DNA from: Agarilytica sp045430345
GTDB lineage: Bacteria; Pseudomonadota; Gammaproteobacteria; Pseudomonadales; Cellvibrionaceae
Direction of reading: 5' to 3'
Length of the DNA stretch: 64,000 bases
Assembly: GCA_045430345.1 (NCBI GenBank)
Contig: JAILXT010000001.1
Location: 806,001-870,000, forward strand
Below the pieces are notes generated by a model, which saw only the letters and a list, made by a program, of their open reading frames with translations, did no database searches and was not told the DNA's origin. Below are positions 25,840 to 34,450 of the stretch, one piece after another (the stretch's first letter is position 1; every line of letters starts with the position of its first letter). A program made the position numbers and the translations under genes.

Positions 25840-27306
25840 TTACGGCTGAGCCGTCACTTGAATTAGCTGCACCAATTCAAAAGGAATTGTGGGGTAGAAA
25901 AATAGCGCGACAGTTAAAAAGGCTGTAACCGTTAGCGCGGCAACAATCGGGAGAGAGGCCTCACCATGATCTATTCCACCCGGCTCTTCTTTCACAAAAT
26001 ATGCGCGATAAACAATAGGCATGAAGTACGCAGTATTCAGCAAGGTGGAAAGTAATATCACCACGACGGCAATAATTTGTTCTGCCTGGAATGCGCCCAT
26101 CAACAGGTACCATTTTGAAATAATACCCACTAGCGGTGGAATACCAATCATCGAAAAACCACCAATCGTGAACGCGGCCATCGTCCAAGGCATGCGATAA
26201 CCGATACCTTTTAGCTGGCTAATTTCAGTTTTCTTAGACGCGGTATAAATAGAACCGGCAGCGAAGAACAATGTGATTTTACCGAACGCATGCGCAGCGA
26301 TATGAAACGCAGCCCCCATAATACTTATCGGAGCCAATATCATTGCGCCAAGCACTACATACGAAAGCTGACTAATGGTGGAGTATGCTAGCCGGCGTTT
26401 TAGGTTATCTTGTTGCATGGCAATGATTGAACTCATCACCACTGTAAAGCAAGCCAAATAAAGTAACCAATCGGAATACGCGGCTTCTCTTAGGTGATCG
26501 ATGCCGAAGGTGTACACCATTACTTTAAGTACAGTAAATACCCCGGCTTTTACGACCGCAACCGCGTGAAGCAAAGCACTGACGGGCGTCGGCGCAACCA
26601 TCGCAGCAGGCAGCCACCGATGCATGGGCATTACAGCGGCTTTACCTATGCCGAGTAAAAACATAAAGGCGAGAACCGTCAGTAATGGCCCATCTAAGTG
26701 TCCAACAAGTACGCCGCCAGCAGTAAAGTCTGTGGTGCCTGCGACCATCCATACCCAAATAATTGCAGGTAAAAACAAACCGATAGAGGAGGAAATAAGG
26801 ACGCCTAAATAGATGCGGCCAGATTTCATCGCGTGCTCCGTGCCTGCATGAGTGACAAGCGGGAACGTGGAAAGCGTCATTACTTCATAGAAAATAAACA
26901 ACGTGAGTAAGTTGCCAGCAAAGGCAATTGCGAGCGCCGCAGAGATCGCCACAGGGAACAGCATAAAAAACCGTGTCTGATTTTTTTCACTATTGCCACG
27001 CATGTAGCCGATACCGTAAATACTGGTAACAACCCATAAAAAGCTAGCGACTAAGGAAAAAAGTACACCAAGCGCTTCGACTTCGAACTTCAAATCCAAA
27101 CCGGGTAGAATTTCAATCCATTGAACGGAAATTGCCTGACCGCCCATAAAGGCGCGATATATCTGAATAACAATTACAAGCAATACAATACTTGTAACCA
27201 TGGTGATCGCTTCACGTAGATTTGGTTTACTGCCGGTTAATGCGATAGCCGGCGCAGCAGCGAGCGGCAGTAAAATTGCGAGCTGGAGTAGCCATTCAAC
27301 ACTCAT
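25840..27306 (-). CDS. mrpD: Mrp antiporter subunit D (second paralogue)
   Basis: NuoM/N-like ion-translocating subunit of 488 aa with about fourteen spans. The conserved Glu lies in FIFYEVMTLSTFPLVTH (about residue 135-150), corresponding to the MrpD Glu essential for antiport; the following HAMKSGRIYLG and the later Lys/His helices (IAAHAFGKITLFF) are typical. The start overlaps the preceding gene by four bases, showing coupling. This is the paralogue closest to canonical MrpD. Confidence 0.9.
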   Translation of the reverse strand: MSVEWLLQLAILLPLAAAPAIALTGSKPNLREAITMVTSIVLLVIVIQIYRAFMGGQAISVQWIEILPGLDLKFEVEALGVLFSLVASFLWVVTSIYGIGYMRGNSEKNQTRFFMLFPVAISAALAIAFAGNLLTLFIFYEVMTLSTFPLVTHAGTEHAMKSGRIYLGVLISSSIGLFLPAIIWVWMVAGTTDFTAGGVLVGHLDGPLLTVLAFMFLLGIGKAAVMPMHRWLPAAMVAPTPVSALLHAVAVVKAGVFTVLKVMVYTFGIDHLREAAYSDWLLYLACFTVVMSSIIAMQQDNLKRRLAYSTISQLSYVVLGAMILAPISIMGAAFHIAAHAFGKITLFFAAGSIYTASKKTEISQLKGIGYRMPWTMAAFTIGGFSMIGIPPLVGIISKWYLLMGAFQAEQIIAVVVILLSTLLNTAYFMPIVYRAYFVKEEPGGIDHGEASLPIVAALTVTAFLTVALFFYPTIPFELVQLIQVTAQP

Positions 27307-28781
27307 GGGGACACTCCAAACAAACTAAACACGGCAATTTCAGATACGTTAACCGTAAAGTCGGTGTTAATCCCAAAATATAAATTCGCCACCACCAACA
27401 ACCATGTAGGTAACAAAATCGAAAACGGCGCTTCATTAACCGTCTCATCACCATCGTTTGGCTTATGAAAGTATGCGACTTCAACAAGTTTCCACACATA
27501 TAGCACGGCCAGTAACGAGCCAAATAGCACGATGACGACAATGGGCCATAACCCCTGCTCCATAAGTGCAACGATCAAAAACCATTTACTTACAAACCCG
27601 ACCGTCAGGGGCACGCCAATTAGGCTTAGCCCACCAACAACGATCGCCGCCGTTGTTAAGGGCATCTTTTTTCCAATACCTTTAAAGTCTTCAATGTTGG
27701 ATGCACCAATGCGGTAAACAACCCCCGCGATCGCCATAAAAATCGCCGCTTTCATCAAAGCGTGGTTAAACACATGAAGTAATGAGGCTTTGAGACCCGC
27801 CTGCGAACCTAAGCTAAACCCAAGGACCATATAGCCGATCTGAGCAACACTTGAAAAGGCAAAAAGTCGCTTAACGTTGGTTTGCAATATAGCGACAACG
27901 GAAGCCCCAACTACACCTAACAGCCCGAGCGCCATTAATATTTGGGGGAGCGGCAAGTGCGAAAGGGAAAATTGCACCCCGTATATTGTGAAGATAAAAC
28001 GTACGAGTACATATATTGCCACTTTGGTCGCTGTCGCGGCCAGAAAAGCGGTAACGATAGAAGGCGCATACGCATACGCGTTCGGTAACCAAAGATGCAG
28101 CGGGAACAGTGCTAATTTCAAACACACACCAACGATAAAGAAGGCAAACGCTGTAAAGAGGGTTTTAGTTTGCGTCGCTTCAGGCAACCGATCGGCCATG
28201 TCCGACATGTTTAAGGTGCCGGTAATCATATACATCAACCCGATACCGATAAGGATAAAGGTCGCGCCTATCGTCCCCATAATCAGGTATTGATAGGACG
28301 CCCAAAGCGCCCTTCTGTCTCGACCTAAACCAATTAATGTGTAAGTAGAAAGCGATGAAACCTCTAAAAATACAAATACGTTAAATGCGTCACCCGTGGC
28401 GACAATACCCAAAAGCCCGGCGAAGCACAGTAAAAACGACACGTAAAAAAGTGTGTGTTTGTCTTCTGGGATCTCTTTCTCAATACTTTTTTGCGCCCCC
28501 ATCAACACAACCGTGGCAATGGCACTCACTAGCACAAGAATAAATGCACTGAGCATATCGATGCGGTATTCAATACCGATTGGCGCCTGCCATCCACCTA
28601 GTTCATATATAAGCGGGCCATTGGCTTGTACCTGATACAACAGCTGGAAGCTGATCAGTAACGCCAGCGCACTCACCAGCGTCGCGAACATCCATACCAA
28701 TTTTGACTGACGTAACAATAAGCAGGTCGGTGCTGCCATTAATGGCAAAATTACCTGCAAGATTGGAAAATGACTCAGCAC
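27303..28781 (-). CDS. mrpD: Mrp antiporter subunit D (first paralogue)
   Basis: NuoN/MrpD-like membrane subunit of 492 aa. The Glu helix is VFVFLEVSSLSTYTLIG (about residue 130), followed by the YQYLIMGTIGATF segment. Later come GVCLKLALFPLHLWLPNAYA with the conserved Lys and His, and LLHVFNHALMKAAIFM. It begins after MrpC, with a seven-base overlap, in the order C-D-D. It is one of three homologous proton channels in the operon. Confidence 0.9.
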   Translation of the reverse strand: MLSHFPILQVILPLMAAPTCLLLRQSKLVWMFATLVSALALLISFQLLYQVQANGPLIYELGGWQAPIGIEYRIDMLSAFILVLVSAIATVVLMGAQKSIEKEIPEDKHTLFYVSFLLCFAGLLGIVATGDAFNVFVFLEVSSLSTYTLIGLGRDRRALWASYQYLIMGTIGATFILIGIGLMYMITGTLNMSDMADRLPEATQTKTLFTAFAFFIVGVCLKLALFPLHLWLPNAYAYAPSIVTAFLAATATKVAIYVLVRFIFTIYGVQFSLSHLPLPQILMALGLLGVVGASVVAILQTNVKRLFAFSSVAQIGYMVLGFSLGSQAGLKASLLHVFNHALMKAAIFMAIAGVVYRIGASNIEDFKGIGKKMPLTTAAIVVGGLSLIGVPLTVGFVSKWFLIVALMEQGLWPIVVIVLFGSLLAVLYVWKLVEVAYFHKPNDGDETVNEAPFSILLPTWLLVVANLYFGINTDFTVNVSEIAVFSLFGVSP

Positions 28782-29131
28782 TCTTCATCATCCTTTTGTT
28801 GGATTTCACTTTCTTCGATGGTGTCGTAGGCCTCTTTAATGCGTACCACAAGCGATAAGCCAACGGCCGTTGTCGCTATCCCGACCACAATCGCCGTAAG
28901 AATGAGTACGTGAGGTAAAGGGCTGGAATATACCGAATAGTCGGCGTCCAAAATCGGCGCGGTGCCGCCTTGCACTTTACCCATGCTGATATACAGAATA
29001 AAAACCGATGTTTGAAAAATGCTAAGGCCGATAAGTTTTTTTACTAAGTTCCCATGGGAAATAACAATAAAAAAACCGATCATCATCAAAATGATCACGA
29101 CCCAATAGTTGTATTGGGACAGAAAACTCAT
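28775..29131 (-). CDS. mrpC: Mrp antiporter subunit C (NuoK-like)
   Basis: NuoK-like subunit of 118 aa with three spans (about 8-24, 30-48 and 68-92). MIGFFIVISHGNLVKKLIGLSIFQTSVFILYI is the MrpC/NuoK pattern, and HVLILTAIVVGIATTAVGLSL is the third span. The C-terminus is acidic (EESEIQQKDDEEC). The start overlaps the MrpB-like gene by four bases. In Mrp complexes this subunit connects the D subunits with the small ones. Confidence 0.9.
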   Translation of the reverse strand: MSFLSQYNYWVVIILMMIGFFIVISHGNLVKKLIGLSIFQTSVFILYISMGKVQGGTAPILDADYSVYSSPLPHVLILTAIVVGIATTAVGLSLVVRIKEAYDTIEESEIQQKDDEEC

Positions 29132-30129
29132 GTGTGTTCTCCATGTTCTTTGTCAACCCTGCCCGCAAACGAGAAGAATATCGTGATCATTACGGCTGTC
29201 ACGGTAATGCCAACACCTAGCTCTACTAAAAGAATGCCGTAGTGCTGGCCATGCAATGGGTCCTGGGCCAATACAGAATAATCTAAAAAGTTCTTACCAT
29301 TAACAAGGGAGACAATGCCGACACTTCCGTACAGCAACACACCAAGGGCGGATAGCATCTGAACAAACGGTTGGTTGATAACTTTTCGCGCGATATTTAA
29401 GCCAAAAAGCATGGCATAAAGAATGATTGCAGCCGCAAAGATCACTCCTGCTTGGAAACCCCCACCTGGGCCGTAATCGCCATGAAACTGAACATACAGC
29501 GCAAAAATAAAAATGGGGGGAATAAGCATCTTGCTGACAACCCGTAAAATTTTGTGCTGGTGCATCGGAGCAACAACACTTTCAAATTCCGGCGAGCCTT
29601 TTTTGGTGCTAAACCCAAGGAGCGTTAACACCCCGATACCTGCGGTAAAAATAACGACGGTTTCACCAAAGGTATCAAAGCCGCGATAACTCGCGAGCAC
29701 GGACGTTACGATGTTGGGCATGCCGGTTTCAGAAAATGATTGTTCAATAAAATGCGTTGCCAAATGTTGATTAACTGGCGCAAGCGGATCGCCAAAAACG
29801 GGCATATCCGTAGTGCCGTACATAAGTAAAAAACCGGTCACCAAAACCACAACGAAGCCAAGGGTTTTGTTATGGCGTGTGGGGTCTTCAAATTGCCCGG
29901 TAAGGGTCAATGTCGACAACATCAAAATTGTCGAAATACCGGCGCCAACAGACGCTTCTGTAAACGCAACGTCCACGGCATCCATCACAACAAAAAATAC
30001 GGCAGTCAAAAGGCTGTATATGCCGGTAAGCATAACCGAAGCAAACAGATCTTTTGAAACGGCTATCGATAGCGCTGTTAGCACCAAAAAACCCAAAATA
30101 ATGATATCGATTAAAAATTCGATGGCCAT
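29128..30129 (-). CDS. mrpB: MrpB-like subunit with N-terminal DUF4040 (MrpA tail) domain
   Basis: A 333-residue membrane protein that joins two modules. The N-terminal part (about 1-130) is the DUF4040 domain normally found at the C-terminus of MrpA, with DAVDVAFTEASVGAGISTILM. The C-terminal part (about 185-325) is MnhB/MrpB, with VQFHGDYGPGGGFQAGVIFA. Full-length MrpA is absent, so this fusion supplies its tail. The same arrangement is known from group 2-type and Mbh-like clusters. It follows mrpG by 12 bases. Confidence 0.88.
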   Translation of the reverse strand: MAIEFLIDIIILGFLVLTALSIAVSKDLFASVMLTGIYSLLTAVFFVVMDAVDVAFTEASVGAGISTILMLSTLTLTGQFEDPTRHNKTLGFVVVLVTGFLLMYGTTDMPVFGDPLAPVNQHLATHFIEQSFSETGMPNIVTSVLASYRGFDTFGETVVIFTAGIGVLTLLGFSTKKGSPEFESVVAPMHQHKILRVVSKMLIPPIFIFALYVQFHGDYGPGGGFQAGVIFAAAIILYAMLFGLNIARKVINQPFVQMLSALGVLLYGSVGIVSLVNGKNFLDYSVLAQDPLHGQHYGILLVELGVGITVTAVMITIFFSFAGRVDKEHGEHT

Positions 30130-30141
30130 ATCCTCTGAAAT

Positions 30142-30468
30142 CTAGCTCGACTCAGAATCGAGATGAGTGGTCGGTTTCTTCCAGGGACGCAGCCCGGAAT
30201 GCAAAGCCGCTTTAGCTAGGGCATGACTAGAGGTGGGGCTCGTTATAAAAATAAAAAACATAATAAATAACAGTTTGGCGATTACCAGCCATTCGCTCGT
30301 CTGAAGAACCAGCCCTAGAATAATAAGCCCACTGCCTAAGGAATCAGTCACACTGGCCGCATGCATTCTAGAAAAGAAGTCGGGGAACCGAAATATGCCC
30401 ACCGCACCGGTCACGCATAAGAACCCGCCAACAACCAGACAAGCCCAAGACACAACATCTAAAATCAT
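30142..30468 (-). CDS. mrpG: Mrp antiporter subunit G
   Basis: A 108-residue protein with three spans (about 5-25, 40-60 and 65-83), containing GAVGIFRFPDFFSRMHAASVTDSLG, the hallmark of MrpG/MnhG. The C-terminus is a polar tail (GLRPWKKPTTHLDSESS). The start overlaps mrpF by four bases. MrpG is a small structural subunit near the MrpE-F interface of the complex. Confidence 0.93.
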   Translation of the reverse strand: MILDVVSWACLVVGGFLCVTGAVGIFRFPDFFSRMHAASVTDSLGSGLIILGLVLQTSEWLVIAKLLFIMFFIFITSPTSSHALAKAALHSGLRPWKKPTTHLDSESS

Positions 30469-30746
30469 TCTGCCTCTCCTTCACCTGGCGCTTTCGCAGG
30501 ATGGGTATATTCGAAGAAACGTAAGATGGCAATAATGCTAATGAAGTTGATAAGCGCATAAACGATTGCGATATCGAGAAAATCTGGCCGCCCCATTAAA
30601 TACCCCAGTATGGCAATTAACAAAACAGTTTTAGTGCCAAACATGTTTACAGAGAGTATTCGATCGTAGAGGGTCGGGCCAATAAACGCTCGGATCAGAG
30701 CCAAGAGCATGGAGACGATAATTGCAGCAGAAGCGGCGGTAAACAT
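30465..30746 (-). CDS. mrpF: Mrp antiporter subunit F
   Basis: A 93-residue subunit with three spans. FIGPTLYDRILSVNMFGTKTVLLIAILGYL contains the GPT-DR pattern typical of MrpF/MnhF. The next helix, PDFLDIAIVYALINFISIIAIL, carries the conserved Asp. It overlaps mrpE by one base and mrpG by four. In known complexes it lies at the periphery with MrpE and MrpG and is needed for Na+/H+ antiport. Confidence 0.93.
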   Translation of the reverse strand: MFTAASAAIIVSMLLALIRAFIGPTLYDRILSVNMFGTKTVLLIAILGYLMGRPDFLDIAIVYALINFISIIAILRFFEYTHPAKAPGEGEAE

Positions 30747-31216
30747 TATTTCTCCAACTGAGATACGCGGCGATCCATTTCGCCTTTAGAAAGTTCGCTT
30801 AAACCTTCTTCCGTTAATGCATGTACGGTCACTTCATCGTCTTGTAGATCAAGCGTCACCGTGCCAGGTGTTAAGGTAATCGAGTTCGCATAAATAACAC
30901 GGCCCATGTCGTCTTTCTGAGAAATTTTAAGGGTACCGACGGTGGGACTTATAGAATTGGGGGATAACCAAATACGTTTTACCACATCGATATTAGAAAG
31001 TAGGATCTCTTTCAAAAGCCATGCAAAATATACGGGCATTTTTAACGTGGCGTTGATGGGTTGGCCTTCGTGGTCGACGACGTCCATCTTATGCGCGATC
31101 CAAACCACTAACGCAATAGACAGAGCCCCAAGCCCCAAAAGCAAAAAATTGTAGTGCCCTGAATTTAACAGCCAAACCGCCGCTAGTGCGATTGAGAGAT
31201 AAATCGTGTGGCGCAT
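30746..31216 (-). CDS. mrpE: Mrp antiporter subunit E
   Basis: A 156-residue membrane-anchored subunit and first gene of the leftward operon. Two N-terminal spans (about 5-42) are followed by a cytoplasmic domain with YFAWLLKEILLSNIDVVKRI and ANSITLTPGTVTLDLQDDEVTVHALTEEG, both MrpE/MnhE signatures. The order from here is E-F-G-B-C-D-D-x-D, resembling Mbh/Mrp group 2-type clusters. The 142 bases upstream to dnaQ are AT-rich and should hold the promoter. Confidence 0.93.
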   Translation of the reverse strand: MRHTIYLSIALAAVWLLNSGHYNFLLLGLGALSIALVVWIAHKMDVVDHEGQPINATLKMPVYFAWLLKEILLSNIDVVKRIWLSPNSISPTVGTLKISQKDDMGRVIYANSITLTPGTVTLDLQDDEVTVHALTEEGLSELSKGEMDRRVSQLEK

Positions 31217-31358
31217 AAAATGATATATTCCCGCTGGTTTAATTTTTTGGTTTTTTTATGCAGGTGCTCGAAAAGAGTATAGCACTCACTTTGGAAACAA
31301 CGCACGAAATTCGAGGAAAATTAATGACTTAGTGGGGATCGGTGATTAAAGTCTATGC

Positions 31359-32072
31359 TCAATCCTGTTTCAGCCACATACAGTTTCCACCCGATGCCTT
31401 ATCGATCGTCTCCAGTTTTTCCTGATGTCGTGCAAGCTCATTTTCGTTGGCGCGAATTACCCGCGTTTTGGGGCGATTTTCATCGAGACGAATAATTTTA
31501 TCTGTATCGTCTTCCCCATCTTCGCCCTCACCGCCGCCAAGCGCCAATTTGCGCTGGCCGCCGGTCATAATTAGATAAACATCGGCGAGGATCTCGGCAT
31601 CAAGCAATGCACCGTGCAGATCCCGTTGGGAGTTATCTACACCATAGCGACGGCACAAGGCATCCAAATTGTTTTTTTGGCCTGGATGTTTTTTCCGCGC
31701 CATTATGAGACTGTCTAAGACCTTACAGCGATCACTTATCCTTGTAAGTGATGCATTCATAAGACGCAGCTCATGATCCAAAAAGCCCAAATCAAACGGC
31801 GCGTTATGAATGATTAGTTGCGAGTCACCAATGAATGCGAGAAAGTCATCAGCAATCTCTGAGAAGATGGGTTTATCCTCCAGAAATTCATTCGTAATAC
31901 CGTGGACTTCCATCGCGCCTTCATCGATTTCCCGATTCGGCTTGATGTACTGATGGTAATGATTACCCGTCAGCCGTCGGTTAAACAGTTCAACGCAGCC
32001 GATTTCAATAATCTTGTGGCCTTCGCTTGGTTCAAGCCCGGTAGTTTCAGTATCTAAAACAATTTGACGCAC
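31359..32072 (-). CDS. dnaQ: DNA polymerase III epsilon subunit
   Basis: The 3'-5' proofreading exonuclease of the replicative polymerase. It is 237 aa. Exo I is VLDTETTGLEP with the catalytic Asp and Glu (about 6-8), Exo II is IHNAPFDLGFLDHEL (about 90-105), and Exo III-epsilon is RDLHGALLDAEILADVYL with the active His (about 150-167). The C-terminal stretch beyond about 185 is the flexible linker that binds the alpha subunit. It lies downstream of rnhA by 43 bases, the conserved gammaproteobacterial order. Confidence 0.96.
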   Translation of the reverse strand: MRQIVLDTETTGLEPSEGHKIIEIGCVELFNRRLTGNHYHQYIKPNREIDEGAMEVHGITNEFLEDKPIFSEIADDFLAFIGDSQLIIHNAPFDLGFLDHELRLMNASLTRISDRCKVLDSLIMARKKHPGQKNNLDALCRRYGVDNSQRDLHGALLDAEILADVYLIMTGGQRKLALGGGEGEDGEDDTDKIIRLDENRPKTRVIRANENELARHQEKLETIDKASGGNCMWLKQD

Positions 32073-32115
32073 GCTTACCTCAGTAATTTATGATCGTTAA
32101 CAAGACGAGTTACTT

Positions 32116-32547
32116 CTAAATTTCATCAATGCCCTGATTGGCAAGTTGATCTGCAATTTCGTTTTCACGATGACCGCTGTGCCCTTTCACCCAATGCCAT
32201 GATACATCGTGGTGCTCGGCAAGCTCATCAAGACGCTTCCATAGATCGCCATTTTTAACAGGTTTTTTTGCTGCGGTGCGCCAGCCATTTTTTTTCCAGT
32301 TGTGAATCCATTCGGTAATCCCTTTGCGCACATATTGGGAATCGGTTGTTAAATCGACTTTACACGGCTCCTTTAAAGCCGCCAAGCCTTCAATAGCCGC
32401 TTGAAGTTCCATGCGGTTATTCGTCGTATTCGGCTCGCCGCCGTACAATGATTTTTCGTGTCCGTTAGATCTTAACAATGTGCCCCACCCGCCAGGGCCG
32501 GGATTACCACGGCAAGCGCCATCGGAAAATAATTCGACGTGTTTCAA
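32116..32547 (-). CDS. rnhA: Ribonuclease HI
   Basis: Cleaves the RNA strand of RNA-DNA hybrids. The core is complete: SDGACRGNPGPGGW with the first Asp, RMELQAAIEGL with Glu, TTDSQYV with Asp, and HRENEIADQLAN with the last Asp. The start is placed at a TTG at 32547 that gives KHVELFSDG, the usual family N-terminus, and 143 aa. A GAGAA purine stretch precedes it. The next ATG upstream, 32658, would add 37 residues unlike RNase HI and overlap the methyltransferase gene by 46 bases. Confidence 0.9.
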   Translation of the reverse strand: MKHVELFSDGACRGNPGPGGWGTLLRSNGHEKSLYGGEPNTTNNRMELQAAIEGLAALKEPCKVDLTTDSQYVRKGITEWIHNWKKNGWRTAAKKPVKNGDLWKRLDELAEHHDVSWHWVKGHSGHRENEIADQLANQGIDEI

Positions 32548-32612
32548 AGTGTGTTCTCGTGTATAGCAATACGCTACCGCGTAAAGTGAATAGAGGTCGC
32601 GAAATTGATCGT

Positions 32613-33452
32613 TTAATATTCGCGTTTGATTTTTTCGCGGAAGGGTAAAACCATGCACTCTTTCGCTACTTTGCCTTTCATCGCCTGCTTAGCGATGGGC
32701 ATAGCATTAAGGATACTGGATTTTTCCCATTGAGGTTTAAGTGGTGTTAAGCCGGCTTTATCTTTTCTCGCCACCATCACAAACGACATTCCGCCAGGCA
32801 TTTTATTCTTATAGCGGAGTTTTTCCAGTATTTGTGTGGACGATAAAAAGCGCGCGTTGTTGATAGGCAAGTTATGGAATACGTTTCGGGTGGTGACGCA
32901 GCTAAAATCCAGAAACTCCAACCAGTCCTTCATCCGGCCCTGGCGAAGACTGCGACGTTTCGAGACACCGCCGCCCCCCAGTATTGTGCTCAATTTGTGG
33001 ACAAGACCGGCAAGGCTTAGTGGGTTAAACGCCACGATAATGATATAGCCCCGAGGGATAGTGACCCTAGCGGCCTCTTTTAACACTTGGTGGGGGTTTT
33101 CCGAAAACTCCAGTACGTGATGAAGTACCGTTACATCGACGAACTCATCCGGAAGCGGGAGTTCATCAAAGTTGGCAACACCCTGGTTATGCATGTTCTC
33201 GCCGCTATTCGGCTCAGCTGGTGCTAGCGAAAAACAATGATTTATTCGGCTAGACGAACCAAAGTTTGCATTTTTCACCGAACTTAACTGCATAAAATGA
33301 TAGCCGAACAAGTATCGAAGCTCTTCAGATACAGCTTTACGCTCGTGAATCAGCAAGCGGCGGCCTAAAGACGTCGTAAACCACGCGGAAATATCATCGT
33401 AAGTTTTACGAAGTGGAAGGATATTGAATCGAGATTGAATTCGCTTCATCAT
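32613..33452 (-). CDS. Class I SAM-dependent methyltransferase (YafS-like)
   Basis: A 279-residue cytoplasmic protein of the methyltransferase-11 type found between gloB and rnhA in many gammaproteobacteria (YafS family). Motif II-like sequence LPDEFVDVTVLHHVLEFSENPHQVL and the following PRGYIIIVAFNPLSLAG (motif III) are clear, but motif I near residue 50 (LFGYHFMQLSSV) lacks the usual glycine-rich loop. Substrate is unknown. The gene is divergent from gloB, with about 100 bases between the start codons. It forms the first gene of the leftward methyltransferase-rnhA-dnaQ row. Confidence 0.87.
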   Translation of the reverse strand: MMKRIQSRFNILPLRKTYDDISAWFTTSLGRRLLIHERKAVSEELRYLFGYHFMQLSSVKNANFGSSSRINHCFSLAPAEPNSGENMHNQGVANFDELPLPDEFVDVTVLHHVLEFSENPHQVLKEAARVTIPRGYIIIVAFNPLSLAGLVHKLSTILGGGGVSKRRSLRQGRMKDWLEFLDFSCVTTRNVFHNLPINNARFLSSTQILEKLRYKNKMPGGMSFVMVARKDKAGLTPLKPQWEKSSILNAMPIAKQAMKGKVAKECMVLPFREKIKREY

Positions 33453-33554
33453 GCCGACTAACCAACTAGACTATATCTTCATTTTAATTCAAAAGCTGGG
33501 ATCTCGCACTGCTAAGACCCCAAACCCGCCAGATCATTAATAAGAGGTCGAAAA

Positions 33555-34331
33555 ATGCTTAAGGTTCACGCCGTCCCCACGTTTACCGATAATTATGTTT
33601 GGATTATTCAATCCCCGACCAGCTCTGAAGCCTGCGTTATTGATCCCGGCGATGAAGGGCCCGTTATTGCGTACCTAGAACAACATAAGCTGGATCTCGT
33701 TCGCGTGCTTATTACGCACTCTCACTTTGATCATATCAATGGGGTTAACAACCTGATGGCCTTCAAGCGCGTGCCTGTTTACGGGCCCGATTGTGCCGAC
33801 ATTCCGCAAGTCACTCACCCACAAACAGAAGGCAGCACATTCAGTATTTTTAACGCGGAATTTACCGTATGGCACCTCCCCGGCCACCTCCCGGAACATC
33901 TCGCCTATGTGGCAAAAGACGGGAACGATACGCAAATATTTAGTGGTGACATCATGTTTTCTGGCGGCTGTGGTCGTATTTTTGATGGCTCACACCAGGA
34001 GCTGAAATCATCCTTAGACCGCATTGCTTCCCTGCCTTCGGAAACACTTGTGTATGGCACCCATGAGTACACACAGAGCAATCTTGAATTCGCCAAAGCA
34101 GTAGAACCAGACAACAAGGCAATCGACGATCGTGCCGCCGAAGTGACAACACTCCGTGCCGCCGGCACACCCACGCTTCCGACCAGTGTGGCGACCGAAA
34201 AAGCCATAAACCCCTTCATTCGCTGTGATCAAACGGGTGTGATCACCGCCACAGCACAGAGGCTTGAGCGTGAACCTAACGATGCGCTTGAGGTCTTCAC
34301 AGCACTACGTGAATGGAAAAACGGTTTCTAG
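33555..34331 (+). CDS. gloB: Hydroxyacylglutathione hydrolase (glyoxalase II)
   Basis: Binuclear metal enzyme that hydrolyses S-lactoylglutathione to lactate and glutathione, completing methylglyoxal detoxification. It is 258 aa. THSHFDHINGV is the THxHxDH metal motif (about residue 55), LPGHLPEHLAY and GGCGRIFDG bind metal and substrate, and THEYTQSN is the C-terminal metal and substrate segment. The C-terminal region (about 170-258) is the helical substrate-binding extension. The gene reads rightward from a divergent promoter with the methyltransferase. Confidence 0.96.
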   Translation: MLKVHAVPTFTDNYVWIIQSPTSSEACVIDPGDEGPVIAYLEQHKLDLVRVLITHSHFDHINGVNNLMAFKRVPVYGPDCADIPQVTHPQTEGSTFSIFNAEFTVWHLPGHLPEHLAYVAKDGNDTQIFSGDIMFSGGCGRIFDGSHQELKSSLDRIASLPSETLVYGTHEYTQSNLEFAKAVEPDNKAIDDRAAEVTTLRAAGTPTLPTSVATEKAINPFIRCDQTGVITATAQRLEREPNDALEVFTALREWKNGF

Positions 34332-34450
34332 ACCCCGCTTCCTCCCCGGTTATAAAGACCGTTGTGGCGTATATATCTTCAGTTCAGATGTATTGATTTT
34401 GTGGCGCGGGTCTATAGACTAGCGCCTAATGACAACAGTAGGCGGTTAGA

